Below, one piece after another: positions 14,068 through 23,480 of a stretch of DNA of 64,000 bases. Positions within the stretch are counted from its first letter, which is position 1. Each line of letters starts with the position of its first letter. The DNA comes from Streptomyces sp. NBC_00190 (lineage in GTDB: Bacteria > Actinomycetota > Actinomycetes > Streptomycetales > Streptomycetaceae), in assembly GCF_036203305.1 (NCBI RefSeq), contig NZ_CP108131.1, forward strand, positions 5,332,001 to 5,396,000. Reading direction: 5' to 3'. Below the pieces are notes generated by a model that had not been told where the DNA came from, made no database searches, and worked only from the letters and a program-made list of their open reading frames with translations. Both the position numbers and the translations under genes were made by a program.

Positions 14068-14493
14068 GTGTCAGGCGTCTCGGGCCGGGTGCTTGTTGTC
14101 GACGACAACAAGGTCATCCGGCAGTTGATCAAGGTCAATCTCGAGCTGGAGGGCTTCGAGGTCGTGACCGCGAACGATGGTGCCGAGTGTCTGGACGTCG
14201 TACACCACGTGTGTCCTGACGTGATCACCCTTGATGTGGTCATGCCCCGGCTGGACGGCTTCGGGACCGCTGCGCAGTTGCGGGCCGATCCGCGGACCAG
14301 GGACGTGCCCGTCGCGATCGTGAGCGCCTGTACGCAGCACGAGGTGGAGGCCGGGATCACGGCCGGCGTGGATGCCTTCGTCGCGAAGCCCTTCGAGCCC
14401 GCCGAGCTGGTGCGGGTCGTACGGCGGCTGGCCGAGGGGAAGGAGCGGCGCGACGGGCGGAAAGGGGCTCCCGCCGGGAGGGGGAGGGGCTGA
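14068..14493 (+). CDS. Single-domain response regulator
   Basis: A 141-residue protein from GTG 14068 made of one receiver domain. VLVVDDNK holds the acidic pocket (Asp 12, Asp 13). The phospho-acceptor is Asp 56 in VITLDVVMPRLDG. Thr/Ser is at IVSAC and the conserved Lys at VAKPFEPAEL. No output domain follows, only a basic tail (RRDGRKGAPAGRGRG). It therefore acts through protein contacts, like CheY or Spo0F. No histidine kinase is beside it. An in-frame start further upstream would run through the tRNA, so I reject it. Confidence 0.85.
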   Translation: MSGVSGRVLVVDDNKVIRQLIKVNLELEGFEVVTANDGAECLDVVHHVCPDVITLDVVMPRLDGFGTAAQLRADPRTRDVPVAIVSACTQHEVEAGITAGVDAFVAKPFEPAELVRVVRRLAEGKERRDGRKGAPAGRGRG

Positions 14494-14564
14494 TCCCGTT
14501 GCCCGCATTTCACATGGCGAAACCCTTCGCGTGATGGCAGGCCGTCTCCCCTAGGCTGGGTCCC

Positions 14565-15542
14565 GTGAACCCCGCCGACCTCCCCCGTACCGTCGTACGC
14601 GCCGTGCGCTGCGCCGTCGAGGACGGGGAACTGGCCATCGGTGCGGCCGTGCCCGAGCGGGTCGTCGTCGAGCGGACCCGGCCCGGTGGGGTGGGGGACT
14701 ACGCCACCCCCGTCGCCTTCCAGGTCGCCAAGCGGGCCGGGTGTGCGCCGCACGCCGTGGCGCAGGTGCTCGCCCGTCGGCTCGCGCAGCAGCCCGGGAT
14801 CGAGCGCGTCGAGGTCACCGGCCCCGGGTTCCTGTGTTTCGTGCTGCCGACGCCCACCGCCCAAGACGTCATCTCGCGGGGGATCGTCGACGACATCGTC
14901 ATCCGCGATGTGCGGGGAGGGGCCGCTTTCCTCTCGCCCGCCGACGCGGCGGACCCCTCCCTCGAACTGCGGAAGCGGGTCGTGCACGACTGTGTGCTGC
15001 GGCTCGTGCGCACCCAGGGCAAGGGTGACGCCGACGGGCTCTCCGTCGCCGCTGTCGCCGGGCGGGACGGGGACGTCCTCGCCCGGTACGGGCGCGACGC
15101 CGCCGTGTGGGCCATGCTCGCCGTGCCGGCCAAGGAGACGCCCACGTTCACTGACGCGCTGCTCCTCCAGGGCGAGGCCAGCGAGTTCTTCCGGGTGCGG
15201 TACGCCCACGCCCGCGCCCGCGACCTCGTACGCAATGCCGAGCAGCTGGGGTTCGGGCCCGACGCCGGGGACGTGGACGACGCCCCCGCCCTGCTGCGCG
15301 TCCTCGCCGACCACCCGCTCGTCCTCGAAGCCGCCGCGCACCACCGCGCCCCCGAGCGGCTCACCCGGCACCTCGTCGAGCTGGCGGACGCGCTGCTCGA
15401 CTTCCAGTACCGCGTACTGCCCCAGGGGGACGAGAAACCCTTGGCCGCCCACCGTGCCCGGCTGGCTCTCGCCGAAGCCGCCGGGACGGTGCTGGCCGGC
15501 GGCCTGGCCCTCCTCGGCATAGACGCACCGACACGCCTGTGA
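14565..15542 (+). CDS. nrtL: ArgS-related anticodon-binding protein without catalytic core
   Basis: A 325-residue protein from GTG 14565. Residues 1-95 are like the N-terminal additional domain of arginyl-tRNA synthetase (PGGVGDYATPVAFQVAKRAG; VTGPGFLCF). The last 130 residues match its DALR anticodon-binding domain (VRYAHARARDLVRNAEQLGF and the final ALAEAAGTVLAGGLALLGID). The Rossmann catalytic core with HIGH and KMSK signatures is missing; about 100 residues of other sequence replace it. It cannot aminoacylate in the usual way, but it keeps both tRNA-contacting parts. The name NrtL is recalled from Streptomyces annotation. It ends 19 bases before lysA and is probably co-transcribed with it. 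Confidence 0.85.
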   Translation: MNPADLPRTVVRAVRCAVEDGELAIGAAVPERVVVERTRPGGVGDYATPVAFQVAKRAGCAPHAVAQVLARRLAQQPGIERVEVTGPGFLCFVLPTPTAQDVISRGIVDDIVIRDVRGGAAFLSPADAADPSLELRKRVVHDCVLRLVRTQGKGDADGLSVAAVAGRDGDVLARYGRDAAVWAMLAVPAKETPTFTDALLLQGEASEFFRVRYAHARARDLVRNAEQLGFGPDAGDVDDAPALLRVLADHPLVLEAAAHHRAPERLTRHLVELADALLDFQYRVLPQGDEKPLAAHRARLALAEAAGTVLAGGLALLGIDAPTRL

Positions 15543-15561
15543 CCCGCGAAGAGAGATACCG

Positions 15562-16953
15562 ATGAGCCGTTCCGCGCACCCCGCCGGGCCCCGCCACGCC
15601 GACGTCCTGCCCGAGGGGCACTACTCCCCGCCGCCCGCCGACCTCAACGCCCTCGACGAGAAGGTCTGGGCCCGTACCGTCACACGCAACGGTGAGGGCG
15701 TCGCCAGTGTCGGCGGGATCGAAGTCACCAAGCTCGCCGAGGAGTTCGGGACGCCCGCCTACTTCCTCGACGAGGAGGACTTCCGGGCGCGGTGCCGGGC
15801 CTGGGCGCACGCCTTCGGCAAGGACGCCGATGTCTTCTACGCCGGCAAGGCGTTCCTCTCCAAGGCCGTCGTGAAGTGGCTGAAGGAGGAAGGGCTGAAT
15901 CTCGACGTGTGCTCCGGCGGGGAGCTGGCCACCGCGCTGGCCGCCGGGATGCCCGCCTCGCGGATCGCCTTCCACGGCAACAACAAGTCCGAGAGCGAGA
16001 TCACCCGCGCCGTCGAGGCCGGTGTGGGGCGCATCGTGCTCGACTCCTTCCAGGAGATCGCCCGCGTCGCGCACATCGCCCGTGAGCGGGGCGTACGCCA
16101 GCCCGTCCAGATCCGCGTCACCGTCGGCGTCGAGGCGCACACCCACGAGTTCATCGCCACCGCCCACGAGGACCAGAAGTTCGGCATCGCCGTGGCCGAC
16201 GGATCGGCCGCCGAGGCCGTACGGCGCGCCCTCGGTCACGACAGCCTCGAGCTGCTCGGCGTCCACTCCCACATCGGCTCGCAGATCTTCGACATGGCCG
16301 GCTTCGAGGTCTCCGCCAAGCGCGTCGTGCGGCTGCTGGCCGCCGTACGCGACGAGCACGGCGTCGAGCTTCCCGAGATCGACCTCGGCGGCGGCCTCGG
16401 CATCGCCTACACCTCCGGCGACGACCCGAGCGAGCCGTACGAGATCGCCAAGGCGCTCACCGAGATCGTGGCCCGCGAGTGCGAGGCCGCCGGCCTGGCC
16501 GCGCCGCGCATCTCCGTCGAGCCCGGCCGCGCCATCGTCGGCCCCACCGCCTTCACCCTCTACGAGGTCGGCACCATCAAGCCGCTCGAAGGGCTCCGTA
16601 CGTACGTGAGCGTCGACGGCGGGATGTCCGACAACATCCGGACGGCGCTCTACGACGCCGAGTACTCCGTCGCGCTCGTCTCCCGCACGTCCGAGGCCGA
16701 GCCGATGCTCGTCCGCGTCGTAGGCAAGCACTGCGAGAGCGGCGACATCGTCGTCAAGGACGCCTTCCTCCCCGCCGACCTCGCCCCCGGTGACCTCCTC
16801 GCGGTCCCCGCCACCGGCGCGTACTGCCGGTCCATGGCCAGCAACTACAACCACGCGCTCCGCCCGCCCGTCGTCGCCGTGCGCGACGGACAGGCCCGCG
16901 TGATCGTCCGCCGCGAGACGGAGGAAGATCTCCTGCGTCTCGACCTCGGATGA
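15562..16953 (+). CDS. lysA: Diaminopimelate decarboxylase
   Basis: A 463-residue PLP enzyme that decarboxylates meso-diaminopimelate to L-lysine, the last step of lysine synthesis. It is an alanine-racemase-fold protein: VFYAGKAFLSKAVVKW carries the Schiff-base Lys of the TIM barrel, and HIGSQI and GGGLGIAY bind phosphate. The active-site Cys region GKHCESGDIVVKDAFLP and the C-terminal GAYCRSMASNYNHALRPP complete the family signature. Length is typical for Streptomyces. ATG 15562 follows AGAGAGA. It heads the aspartate-family genes lysA-hom-thrC, with a notable hairpin between lysA and hom. Confidence 0.96.
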   Translation: MSRSAHPAGPRHADVLPEGHYSPPPADLNALDEKVWARTVTRNGEGVASVGGIEVTKLAEEFGTPAYFLDEEDFRARCRAWAHAFGKDADVFYAGKAFLSKAVVKWLKEEGLNLDVCSGGELATALAAGMPASRIAFHGNNKSESEITRAVEAGVGRIVLDSFQEIARVAHIARERGVRQPVQIRVTVGVEAHTHEFIATAHEDQKFGIAVADGSAAEAVRRALGHDSLELLGVHSHIGSQIFDMAGFEVSAKRVVRLLAAVRDEHGVELPEIDLGGGLGIAYTSGDDPSEPYEIAKALTEIVARECEAAGLAAPRISVEPGRAIVGPTAFTLYEVGTIKPLEGLRTYVSVDGGMSDNIRTALYDAEYSVALVSRTSEAEPMLVRVVGKHCESGDIVVKDAFLPADLAPGDLLAVPATGAYCRSMASNYNHALRPPVVAVRDGQARVIVRRETEEDLLRLDLG

Positions 16954-16964
16954 TGAAATAGACA

Positions 16965-17011
16965 TCTCACTCAATGGACCGAAGGTGGAAACTGCTGTCC
17001 ATTGAGTGAGA
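16965..17011 (+). promoter_or_regulatory. Low-GC perfect hairpin between lysA and hom
   Basis: TCTCACTCAATGGAC (16965-16979) is exactly complementary to GTCCATTGAGTGAGA (16997-17011), with a 17-base loop. The stem has only 7 G/C in 15 pairs, unusual in this genome. It lies 12 bases after the lysA stop and 66 before hom. It may end lysA transcription, be a binding site for a dimeric regulator of hom, or be a leader-RNA element. Confidence 0.6.
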
Positions 17012-17076
17012 CTGGTTCCCACCCCGCACGCAAGCCGCGCACGGGGTACTGATGGAAGATCGAAAGGCGTAGGTCG

Positions 17077-18369
17077 ATGATGCGTACGCGTCCGCTGAAG
17101 GTGGCGCTGCTGGGCTGTGGAGTGGTCGGCTCGGAAGTTGCCCGCATCATGACGACGCACGCCGACGACCTCACGCAGAGGATCGGCGCGCCCGTCGAGC
17201 TCGCCGGTGTGGCCGTACGGCGGCCCTCGAAGGTCCGTGAGGGCATCGACCCGGCGCTCGTCACCACCGACGCCACCGCCCTCCTCAAACGCGGCGACAT
17301 CGACATCGCCATCGAGGTCATCGGCGGCATCGAGCCCGCCCGTACGCTCATCACCACCGCCTTCGAGAACGGCATCTCCGTCGTCTCCGCGAACAAGGCG
17401 CTGCTCGCCCAGGACGGCGCCGCGCTGCACGCCGCCGCGGAGAAGCACGGGCTGGACCTCTACTACGAGGCGGCCGTCGCCGGCGCCATTCCGCTGGTCC
17501 GTCCGATGCGCGAGTCCCTCGCGGGCGACAAGATCAACCGCGTCATGGGCATCGTCAACGGCACGACGAACTTCATCCTCGACAAGATGGACTCCACCGG
17601 CGCCGGCTACCAGGAGGCGCTCGACGAGGCCACGGCCCTCGGGTACGCCGAGGCCGACCCCACGGCCGACGTCGAGGGTTACGACGCCGCCGCCAAGGCC
17701 GCGATCCTGGCCGGCATCGCCTTCCACACCCGGGTCCGCCTCGACGACGTGTACCGCGAGGGCATGACCGAGGTCAGCGCCGCCGACTTCGCCTCCGCCA
17801 AGCGCATGGGCTGCACCATCAAGCTCCTGGCGATCCTGGAGCGCGCCGCCGACGGGGAGTCGGTGACCGCGCGCGTGCATCCCGCGATGATTCCGCTCAG
17901 CCACCCCCTCGCCTCCGTCCGCGAGGCCTACAACGCGGTCTTCGTCGAGGCCGAGGCCGCCGGTCGGCTCATGTTCTACGGGCCCGGCGCGGGCGGTTCG
18001 CCGACCGCGTCCGCGGTCCTCGGCGACCTCGTCGCCGTCTGCCGCAACAAGCTCGCCGAGGCAACGGGGCCGGGCGAGTCGGCGTACACCCAGCTGCCGG
18101 TCAGCCCCATGGGGGACGTCGTCACCCGCTACCACATCAGCCTCGATGTGGCGGACAAGCCGGGCGTCCTCGCCCAGGTGGCGACCACCTTCGCGGAGCA
18201 CGGTGTCTCCATCGACACCGTCCGTCAGCAGGGAAAGGACGGCGAGGCCTCCCTCGTCGTCGTCACTCACCGCGCACCCGACGCCGCCCTCTCCGGGACC
18301 GTCGAGGCGCTGCGGAAGCTGGACACCGTGCGCGGTGTCGCCAGCATCATGCGTGTTGAAGGGGAGTAA
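17077..18369 (+). CDS. hom: Homoserine dehydrogenase
   Basis: A 430-residue enzyme that reduces aspartate semialdehyde to homoserine, the branch point to threonine and methionine. The N-terminal Rossmann fold shows LGCGVVGSEVARI. Catalytic signatures follow: VVSANKALLAQDG, GIVNGTTNFILDKM and DPTADVEGYDAAAKAAILA. Residues about 350-425 (DKPGVLAQVATTFAEHGVSI) form an ACT domain, which in actinobacterial Hom mediates threonine feedback inhibition. Two ATG codons are adjacent at 17077 and 17080; the upstream one is closest to the AAAGG at 17060-17064. It is followed six bases later by thrC. Confidence 0.96.
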   Translation: MMRTRPLKVALLGCGVVGSEVARIMTTHADDLTQRIGAPVELAGVAVRRPSKVREGIDPALVTTDATALLKRGDIDIAIEVIGGIEPARTLITTAFENGISVVSANKALLAQDGAALHAAAEKHGLDLYYEAAVAGAIPLVRPMRESLAGDKINRVMGIVNGTTNFILDKMDSTGAGYQEALDEATALGYAEADPTADVEGYDAAAKAAILAGIAFHTRVRLDDVYREGMTEVSAADFASAKRMGCTIKLLAILERAADGESVTARVHPAMIPLSHPLASVREAYNAVFVEAEAAGRLMFYGPGAGGSPTASAVLGDLVAVCRNKLAEATGPGESAYTQLPVSPMGDVVTRYHISLDVADKPGVLAQVATTFAEHGVSIDTVRQQGKDGEASLVVVTHRAPDAALSGTVEALRKLDTVRGVASIMRVEGE

Positions 18370-18375
18370 GGGCCC

Positions 18376-19446
18376 ATGAGCAGCAATCGCACCCACCAGT
18401 GGCGCGGCATCATCGAGGAGTACCGGGACCGCCTGCCGGTGACGGATGCCACTCCCGTGGTCACGCTCCGCGAGGGCGGCACTCCTCTCGTTCCCGCGCA
18501 GGTGCTCTCCGAGCGCACCGGCTGCGAGGTCCACCTCAAGGTCGAGGGCGCGAACCCCACCGGGTCCTTCAAGGACCGCGGTATGACCATGGCGATCAGC
18601 AAGGCCAAGGAGGACGGCGCGCAGGCCGTCATCTGCGCCTCCACCGGCAACACCTCGGCTTCCGCCGCCGCCTACGCGGTGCGCGCCGGGATGGTCTCCG
18701 CGGTGCTCGTGCCCCGCGGCAAGATCGCGCTCGGCAAGATGGGCCAGGCCCTCGTGCACGGCGCCAAGATCCTGCAGGTGGACGGCAACTTCGACGACTG
18801 CCTGGACCTGGCCCGCGCGCTCTCCGACAACTACCCGGTGGCGCTGGTCAATTCGGTCAACCCGGTGCGCATCGAGGGCCAGAAGACGGCCGCGTTCGAG
18901 ATCGTCGACGCGCTCGGTGACGCGCCCGACATCCACGTGCTGCCCGTCGGCAACGCCGGCAACATCACCGCGTACTGGAGGGGGTTCAAGGAGTACAAGG
19001 CCGACGGCCTGGCCTCCCGTACGCCCCGCGTGTGGGGTTTCCAGGCCTCCGGCTCCGCGCCGATCGTGCGCGGAGAGGTCGTCAAGGAGCCGCACACCAT
19101 CGCCACCGCGATCCGCATCGGCAACCCGGCGTCCTGGGACTACGCCCTGCAGGCGCGCGACGAGTCGGGGGGCTTCATCGACGAAGTGACCGACCGTCAG
19201 ATTCTGGCCGCCTACCGGCTGTTGGCCGCCCAGGAGGGCGTCTTCGTCGAGCCCGCCTCGGCCGCCTCCGTGGCCGGTCTGCTCAAGGCCGCCGAGCAGG
19301 GCCTCGTCGACCCGGGCCAGAAGATCGTATGCACCGTCACCGGCAACGGCCTCAAGGACCCCGACTGGGCGGTCGCCGGCGCTCCGCAGCCCGTCACCGT
19401 CCCGGTGGACGCCGAAGCCGCGGCCATCCGCCTCGGCCTGGTCTGA
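18376..19446 (+). CDS. thrC: Threonine synthase
   Basis: A 356-residue PLP enzyme that converts O-phosphohomoserine to L-threonine. [14 protein letters not shown] has the Schiff-base Lys, [12 protein letters not shown] and [12 protein letters not shown] bind cofactor and phosphate, and [13 protein letters not shown] closes the active site. It is the short form typical of actinobacteria. ATG 18376 lies six bases after the hom stop, with GGAG at 18361-18364, so hom and thrC form one unit. A 17-bp hairpin at 19512-19551 ends the transcript before thrB. Confidence 0.96.
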   Translation: MSSNRTHQWRGIIEEYRDRLPVTDATPVVTLREGGTPLVPAQVLSERTGCEVHLKVEGANPTGSFKDRGMTMAISKAKEDGAQAVICASTGNTSASAAAYAVRAGMVSAVLVPRGKIALGKMGQALVHGAKILQVDGNFDDCLDLARALSDNYPVALVNSVNPVRIEGQKTAAFEIVDALGDAPDIHVLPVGNAGNITAYWRGFKEYKADGLASRTPRVWGFQASGSAPIVRGEVVKEPHTIATAIRIGNPASWDYALQARDESGGFIDEVTDRQILAAYRLLAAQEGVFVEPASAASVAGLLKAAEQGLVDPGQKIVCTVTGNGLKDPDWAVAGAPQPVTVPVDAEAAAIRLGLV

Positions 19447-19511
19447 GTCCGGATCCGGCCGGAAGGTCCGGCGGAAAGGTCCGCCGCGCCGGTCCTGCGC
19501 ACCGCCCGAGA

Positions 19512-19551
19512 GCCGGGTTCCGGAGGGCGAACGAGCCCTCCGGAACCCGGC
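19512..19551 (+). terminator. Terminator after thrC
   Basis: GCCGGGTTCCGGAGGGC (19512-19528) pairs perfectly with GCCCTCCGGAACCCGGC (19535-19551) over GAACGA. It separates thrC from thrB within a 364-base gap. The rest of the gap (19552-19810) presumably holds the thrB promoter, but I see no confident -35/-10 pair. Confidence 0.8.
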
Positions 19552-19810
19552 AACTCGCCCCGTACGACAACAAAAGTGTGGCCGAATTCCATCGGAGTTA
19601 GCCGTCGCGCGCGACACGCATCGTGCGCCTCCCGTGCGCCCTATGTCGCGAGAGAACCTTCCTTCGATAGGCTGTACTTACATCCGCCACCGCGCATATG
19701 ACTGCGGTGCTGCCCACAGGGCCTTCGGGTGTCGTACGTTCTCCAGTACATTCGCAGCGAGCCAGCGAAGAGCGAAGATCTCGCACAGTCACAAGGAGTG
19801 TCATCGGACG

Positions 19811-20737
19811 ATGGCCGGTCCAGCGTTCCGCGCCGCCGCCGTACGGGTGCGCGTCCCCGCCAGCAGTGCCAATCTCGGCCCGGGCTTCGACGCCCTGGGC
19901 CTGGCCCTGGGGCTCTACGACGACGTAGTCGTCCGGGTGGCCGACTCCGGCCTGAACATCGACATCGCGGGTGAGGGCGCCGACACCCTCCCGCGGGACG
20001 AGAGCCACCTGCTCGTACGCTCCATGCGCACCGCCTTCGACCTGCTGGGCGGGCAGCCGCGCGGCCTTGAGGTCGTCTGCGCCAACCGCATCCCGCACGG
20101 CCGGGGCCTCGGCTCCTCCTCCGCGGCCATCTGCGCCGGCATCGTCGCCGCCCGCGCCGTGACCATAGGCGGAGAGGCCAGGCTCGACGACGCGGCGCTG
20201 CTGGAGCTCGCCACCGAGATCGAGGGCCACCCCGACAACGTCGCCGCCTGTCTGCTCGGCGGCTTCACCCTGGCCTGGATGGAAGGGGGCAGCGCCAAGG
20301 CGATCCGGATGGAGCCCGCCGATTCCATCGTTCCGGTGGTCTTCGTCCCCTCCAAGCCCGTCCTCACGGAGACCGCGCGCGGCCTGCTGCCGCGCACCGT
20401 CCCGCACGTGGACGCGGCCGTCAACGCAGGTCGCGCGGGACTGCTCGTGGAGGCCCTGACCAGGCGTCCCGAGCTCCTGCTGCCGGCCACCGAAGACCGG
20501 CTCCACCAGGAGTACCGGTCCCCGGCGATGCCCGAGAGCGTCGCCCTCGTGAACCGGCTGCGGGCGGACGGCATCCCCGCGGTCATCTCCGGCGCGGGCC
20601 CCACGGTCCTCGCGCTGGTCGACAACGGCGCGGCCGACAAGGTCGCGCAGCTCGCGGGCGAGGGGTGGGCGGCGAACCGGCTCGCACTCGACGCCGCGGG
20701 CGCGAGCGTACTTCCGCTGGGCACCCAGGGCGGCTGA
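19811..20737 (+). CDS. thrB: Homoserine kinase
   Basis: A 308-residue GHMP-family kinase that phosphorylates homoserine for threonine synthase. RVRVPASSANLGPGFDALGL is motif 1, HGRGLGSSSAAICAGI is the ATP-binding glycine loop, and AVISGAGPTVLALV is motif 3. The ATG at 19811 follows AAGGAG at 19794-19799. Longer in-frame starts back to 19634 run through an upstream region with no family resemblance, so they are rejected. Unlike in some bacteria, it is separated from hom-thrC by a terminator and a 364-base gap, so it probably has its own promoter. Confidence 0.95.
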   Translation: MAGPAFRAAAVRVRVPASSANLGPGFDALGLALGLYDDVVVRVADSGLNIDIAGEGADTLPRDESHLLVRSMRTAFDLLGGQPRGLEVVCANRIPHGRGLGSSSAAICAGIVAARAVTIGGEARLDDAALLELATEIEGHPDNVAACLLGGFTLAWMEGGSAKAIRMEPADSIVPVVFVPSKPVLTETARGLLPRTVPHVDAAVNAGRAGLLVEALTRRPELLLPATEDRLHQEYRSPAMPESVALVNRLRADGIPAVISGAGPTVLALVDNGAADKVAQLAGEGWAANRLALDAAGASVLPLGTQGG

Positions 20738-21165
20738 ATCAGGGCCGGTCAGGGGCGGGCGGCCAGGGCAGGCCGCCCGAGCGGAAGGGCGCGATTGCCG
20801 GTGATTGAGAGGGGGAATATCTGTTGGATCCGGTAGTGTTACTCTCAAGTGCGTATCCGAAGCCGCCATGGCTCGGTGCTCAGTGTCCCCATCCGGGACC
20901 ACCTTTCTTCCGGGAGCCTCCCCGACTGCTTTGATCACTTCCAGCAGTTTCGAGCACGCTCCGGAATCGGCGTGACATTCCCACGCTTCCAGCTCGGGGG
21001 CTTCTCGCCGGAACCACTCATGCACGTTTCTTTCCGCCGTATCTCTACCGGCGGACCACCGCCCCGGCCGCAGTTCATGCCCCATCAGGTCACGGACTGT
21101 TGTCGGACAGCACAACCGGTCGCCGAGCCAGACAGGCCGACGTCCGCTCCAGGGAAGGACCCTTC
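20738..21165 (+). promoter_or_regulatory. Long leader region of rho
   Basis: There are 428 bases between thrB and rho. A -10-like TAGTGT is at 20834-20839, without a well-placed -35. Transcription from there would give a leader of about 320 bases. The region is richer in pyrimidine and T runs than its neighbours (for example CCACCTTTCTTCC at 20900 region). It holds one open frame of 106 codons (20849-21169) without a ribosome site, which I do not call. Autogenous control by Rho-dependent termination in such a leader is known for rho genes elsewhere and is inferred here. Confidence 0.45.
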
Positions 21166-23289
21166 GTGAGCGACACCACCGATCTGATGGGCGCTGCCGA
21201 CACATCTGTCGACACCAGTGCCCCCGCCGCGGGCGCCGCACCCAAGCGTCGCCGCACCGGCACCGGCCTTGACGGCATGGTCCTGGCCGAGCTGCAGCAG
21301 GTCGCGTCGGGCCTCGGCATCAGGGGCACCGCGCGGATGCGCAAGAGCCAGCTGATCGAGGTCATCAAGGAGACGCAGGCGGGCGGCGCGGGTGCGTCCA
21401 AGGCCGCCTCCACCGCCGCGGGCGCCGCCGACACCGCCGAGGCCAAGCCGAAGCGCCGTGCCACCAGCAAGGCCCGTACGGGCGAGGCCGCCGCCGAGGC
21501 GCCCGCCGAGAAGCCTGCCGCGCAGGCGCAGATCGACATCCCGGGGCAGCCGGCCAGTGACGACGCCCCGGCCGGCGAGCGCCGCCGCCGTCGGGCCACC
21601 GCGCCCTCCGGCAGCCCGGAGGCCTCCGCCCCCGTCGCCGTGCAGGTCGAGCAGAAGACCGAGACCGTCAAGGCCGAGGCCGCCACCACGACCGCCACCG
21701 CGCCGCAGACGGACGTGAAGGCCGAGGCCGCCACCGCCGTCTCCGCCCCCGCGCAGGACGGCGAGGGCCGCGGCCGTCGCGACCGCCGTGACCGTGCCGA
21801 GCGCGGTGAGCGCGGCGACCGCCAGCGTGACCGCCGCGACCGCGGTGCCAAGGCCGACGAGCAGGGTCAGGGCGCCCAGGGCCAGGGCGGCCAGGGCCAG
21901 CAGGGCCAGGGCGCGCAGGGCCAGGGCGCGCAGGCCGGCGGCCGTCAGGACCGCGCCGACCGCCAGCAGCAGGGCGGCGGCCGTCAGGACCGCCAGCAGC
22001 AGGGCCGTCAGGACCGCCAGGACAACGGTCCGCAGGACGACTTCGACGACGAGGGCGGCCGTCGCGGCCGTCGCGGCCGTTACCGCGACCGCCGTGGCCG
22101 TCGTGGCCGCGACGAGTTCGCCCCGAACGAGCCGCAGGTCGCCGACGACGATGTCCTGATCCCCGTCGCGGGCATCCTCGACATCCTCGACAACTACGCG
22201 TTCATCCGGACCTCGGGCTACCTGCCCGGCCCCAACGACGTGTACGTCTCCCTGGCCCAGGTCCGCAAGGCGGGTCTGCGCAAGGGTGACCACACCACGG
22301 GTGCCGTGCGCCAGCCCAAGGACGGCGAGCGCCGCGAGAAGTTCAACGCCCTGGTCCGGCTCGACTCGGTGAACGGCATGGCGCCCGAATCCGGCCGCGG
22401 CCGACCGGAGTTCCAGAAGCTGACCCCGCTCTACCCGCAGGACCGGCTCCGCCTGGAGACCGACCCGGGCGTGCTGACGACCCGCATCATCGACCTCGTG
22501 TCGCCGATCGGCAAGGGTCAGCGAGGCCTGATCGTGGCCCCGCCGAAGACCGGTAAGACCATGATCATGCAGGCGATCGCCAACGCGATCACCACCAACA
22601 ACCCCGAGTGCCACCTGATGGTCGTCCTGGTCGACGAGCGTCCGGAAGAGGTCACCGACATGCAGCGGTCGGTCAAGGGCGAGGTCATCTCCTCGACCTT
22701 CGACCGCCCGGCCGAGGACCACACCACCGTCGCCGAGCTGGCCATCGAGCGCGCCAAGCGCCTCGTCGAGCTGGGTCACGACGTGGTCGTCCTGCTGGAC
22801 TCCATCACCCGTCTGGGCCGCGCGTACAACCTCGCGGCGCCCGCCTCCGGCCGCATCCTGTCCGGTGGTGTCGACTCGACCGCGCTGTACCCGCCGAAGC
22901 GCTTCTTCGGTGCCGCGCGCAACATCGAGGACGGCGGCTCGCTGACCATCCTGGCCACCGCGCTGGTCGACACCGGCTCGCGCATGGACGAGGTGATCTT
23001 CGAGGAGTTCAAGGGCACCGGCAACATGGAGCTCAAGCTCGACCGCAAGCTCGCCGACAAGCGCATCTTCCCGGCTGTCGACGTCGACCCGTCGGGCACC
23101 CGCAAGGAGGAGATCCTCCTCAACGCGGAGGAGCTCGCCATCGTCTGGAAGCTGCGCCGGGTGCTGCACGCGCTCGACTCGCAGCAGGCGATCGAGCTGC
23201 TCCTCGACAAGATGAAGCAGACGAAGTCGAACGCCGAGTTCCTGATGCAGATCGCGAAGACGACTCCGTCGGGCAAGAACGACGACTGA
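21166..23289 (+). CDS. rho: Transcription termination factor Rho with long disordered insert
   Basis: A 707-residue RNA-dependent ATPase and translocase. GTG 21166 follows AGGGAAGGA (21151-21159). The N-terminal Rho-N helix bundle (about residues 25-70: [20 protein letters not shown]) is followed by an insert of about 245 residues. The insert is rich in Ala/Glu/Lys, then Gln/Gly/Arg/Asp (repeats such as QGQGAQGQG and [12 protein letters not shown]). The cold-shock RNA-binding domain ([20 protein letters not shown]) and the RecA-like motor come next, with Walker A PPKTGKT, Walker [12 protein letters not shown] and the R-loop near [12 protein letters not shown]. High-GC actinobacteria typically carry such inserts, which add RNA affinity. 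A strong terminator follows at 23310. Confidence 0.97.
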   Translation: MSDTTDLMGAADTSVDTSAPAAGAAPKRRRTGTGLDGMVLAELQQVASGLGIRGTARMRKSQLIEVIKETQAGGAGASKAASTAAGAADTAEAKPKRRATSKARTGEAAAEAPAEKPAAQAQIDIPGQPASDDAPAGERRRRRATAPSGSPEASAPVAVQVEQKTETVKAEAATTTATAPQTDVKAEAATAVSAPAQDGEGRGRRDRRDRAERGERGDRQRDRRDRGAKADEQGQGAQGQGGQGQQGQGAQGQGAQAGGRQDRADRQQQGGGRQDRQQQGRQDRQDNGPQDDFDDEGGRRGRRGRYRDRRGRRGRDEFAPNEPQVADDDVLIPVAGILDILDNYAFIRTSGYLPGPNDVYVSLAQVRKAGLRKGDHTTGAVRQPKDGERREKFNALVRLDSVNGMAPESGRGRPEFQKLTPLYPQDRLRLETDPGVLTTRIIDLVSPIGKGQRGLIVAPPKTGKTMIMQAIANAITTNNPECHLMVVLVDERPEEVTDMQRSVKGEVISSTFDRPAEDHTTVAELAIERAKRLVELGHDVVVLLDSITRLGRAYNLAAPASGRILSGGVDSTALYPPKRFFGAARNIEDGGSLTILATALVDTGSRMDEVIFEEFKGTGNMELKLDRKLADKRIFPAVDVDPSGTRKEEILLNAEELAIVWKLRRVLHALDSQQAIELLLDKMKQTKSNAEFLMQIAKTTPSGKNDD

Positions 23290-23309
23290 TCCGCTTCACG
23301 GCATCACCA

Positions 23310-23345
23310 CAGCCGCCCCCGCCGCGCCCGCGGCGGGGGCGGCTG
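23310..23345 (+). terminator. Terminator after rho
   Basis: CAGCCGCCCCCGCCGC (23310-23325) pairs perfectly with GCGGCGGGGGCGGCTG (23330-23345) over GCCC, followed by TGCTCTTGC. It starts 20 bases after the rho stop. Confidence 0.85.
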
Positions 23346-23480
23346 TGCTCTTGCACACACCCCGTCCGCGCTCCGGACGCCGTGGAACCCCGGGGGGCGC
23401 GCGGCCGTCTGTGTCAGGGGACCGCACGGTTGCGGCGGCCTCAGACGACCCGGGGAAACGGACTCAGGACCGAGGAGAGC

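Noticed and set aside
15361..19617. A 1418-codon open frame on the minus strand opposite lysA-hom-thrC
   Set aside because: It is a shadow of high GC at third positions in the plus-strand genes; composition is typical of antisense frames (runs of Val, Gly, Asp, His) and no domain is recognisable.
20849..21169. A 106-codon frame in the rho leader
   Set aside because: No ribosome site, overlaps the rho start in another frame, and no recognisable protein. I treat the region as rho leader.
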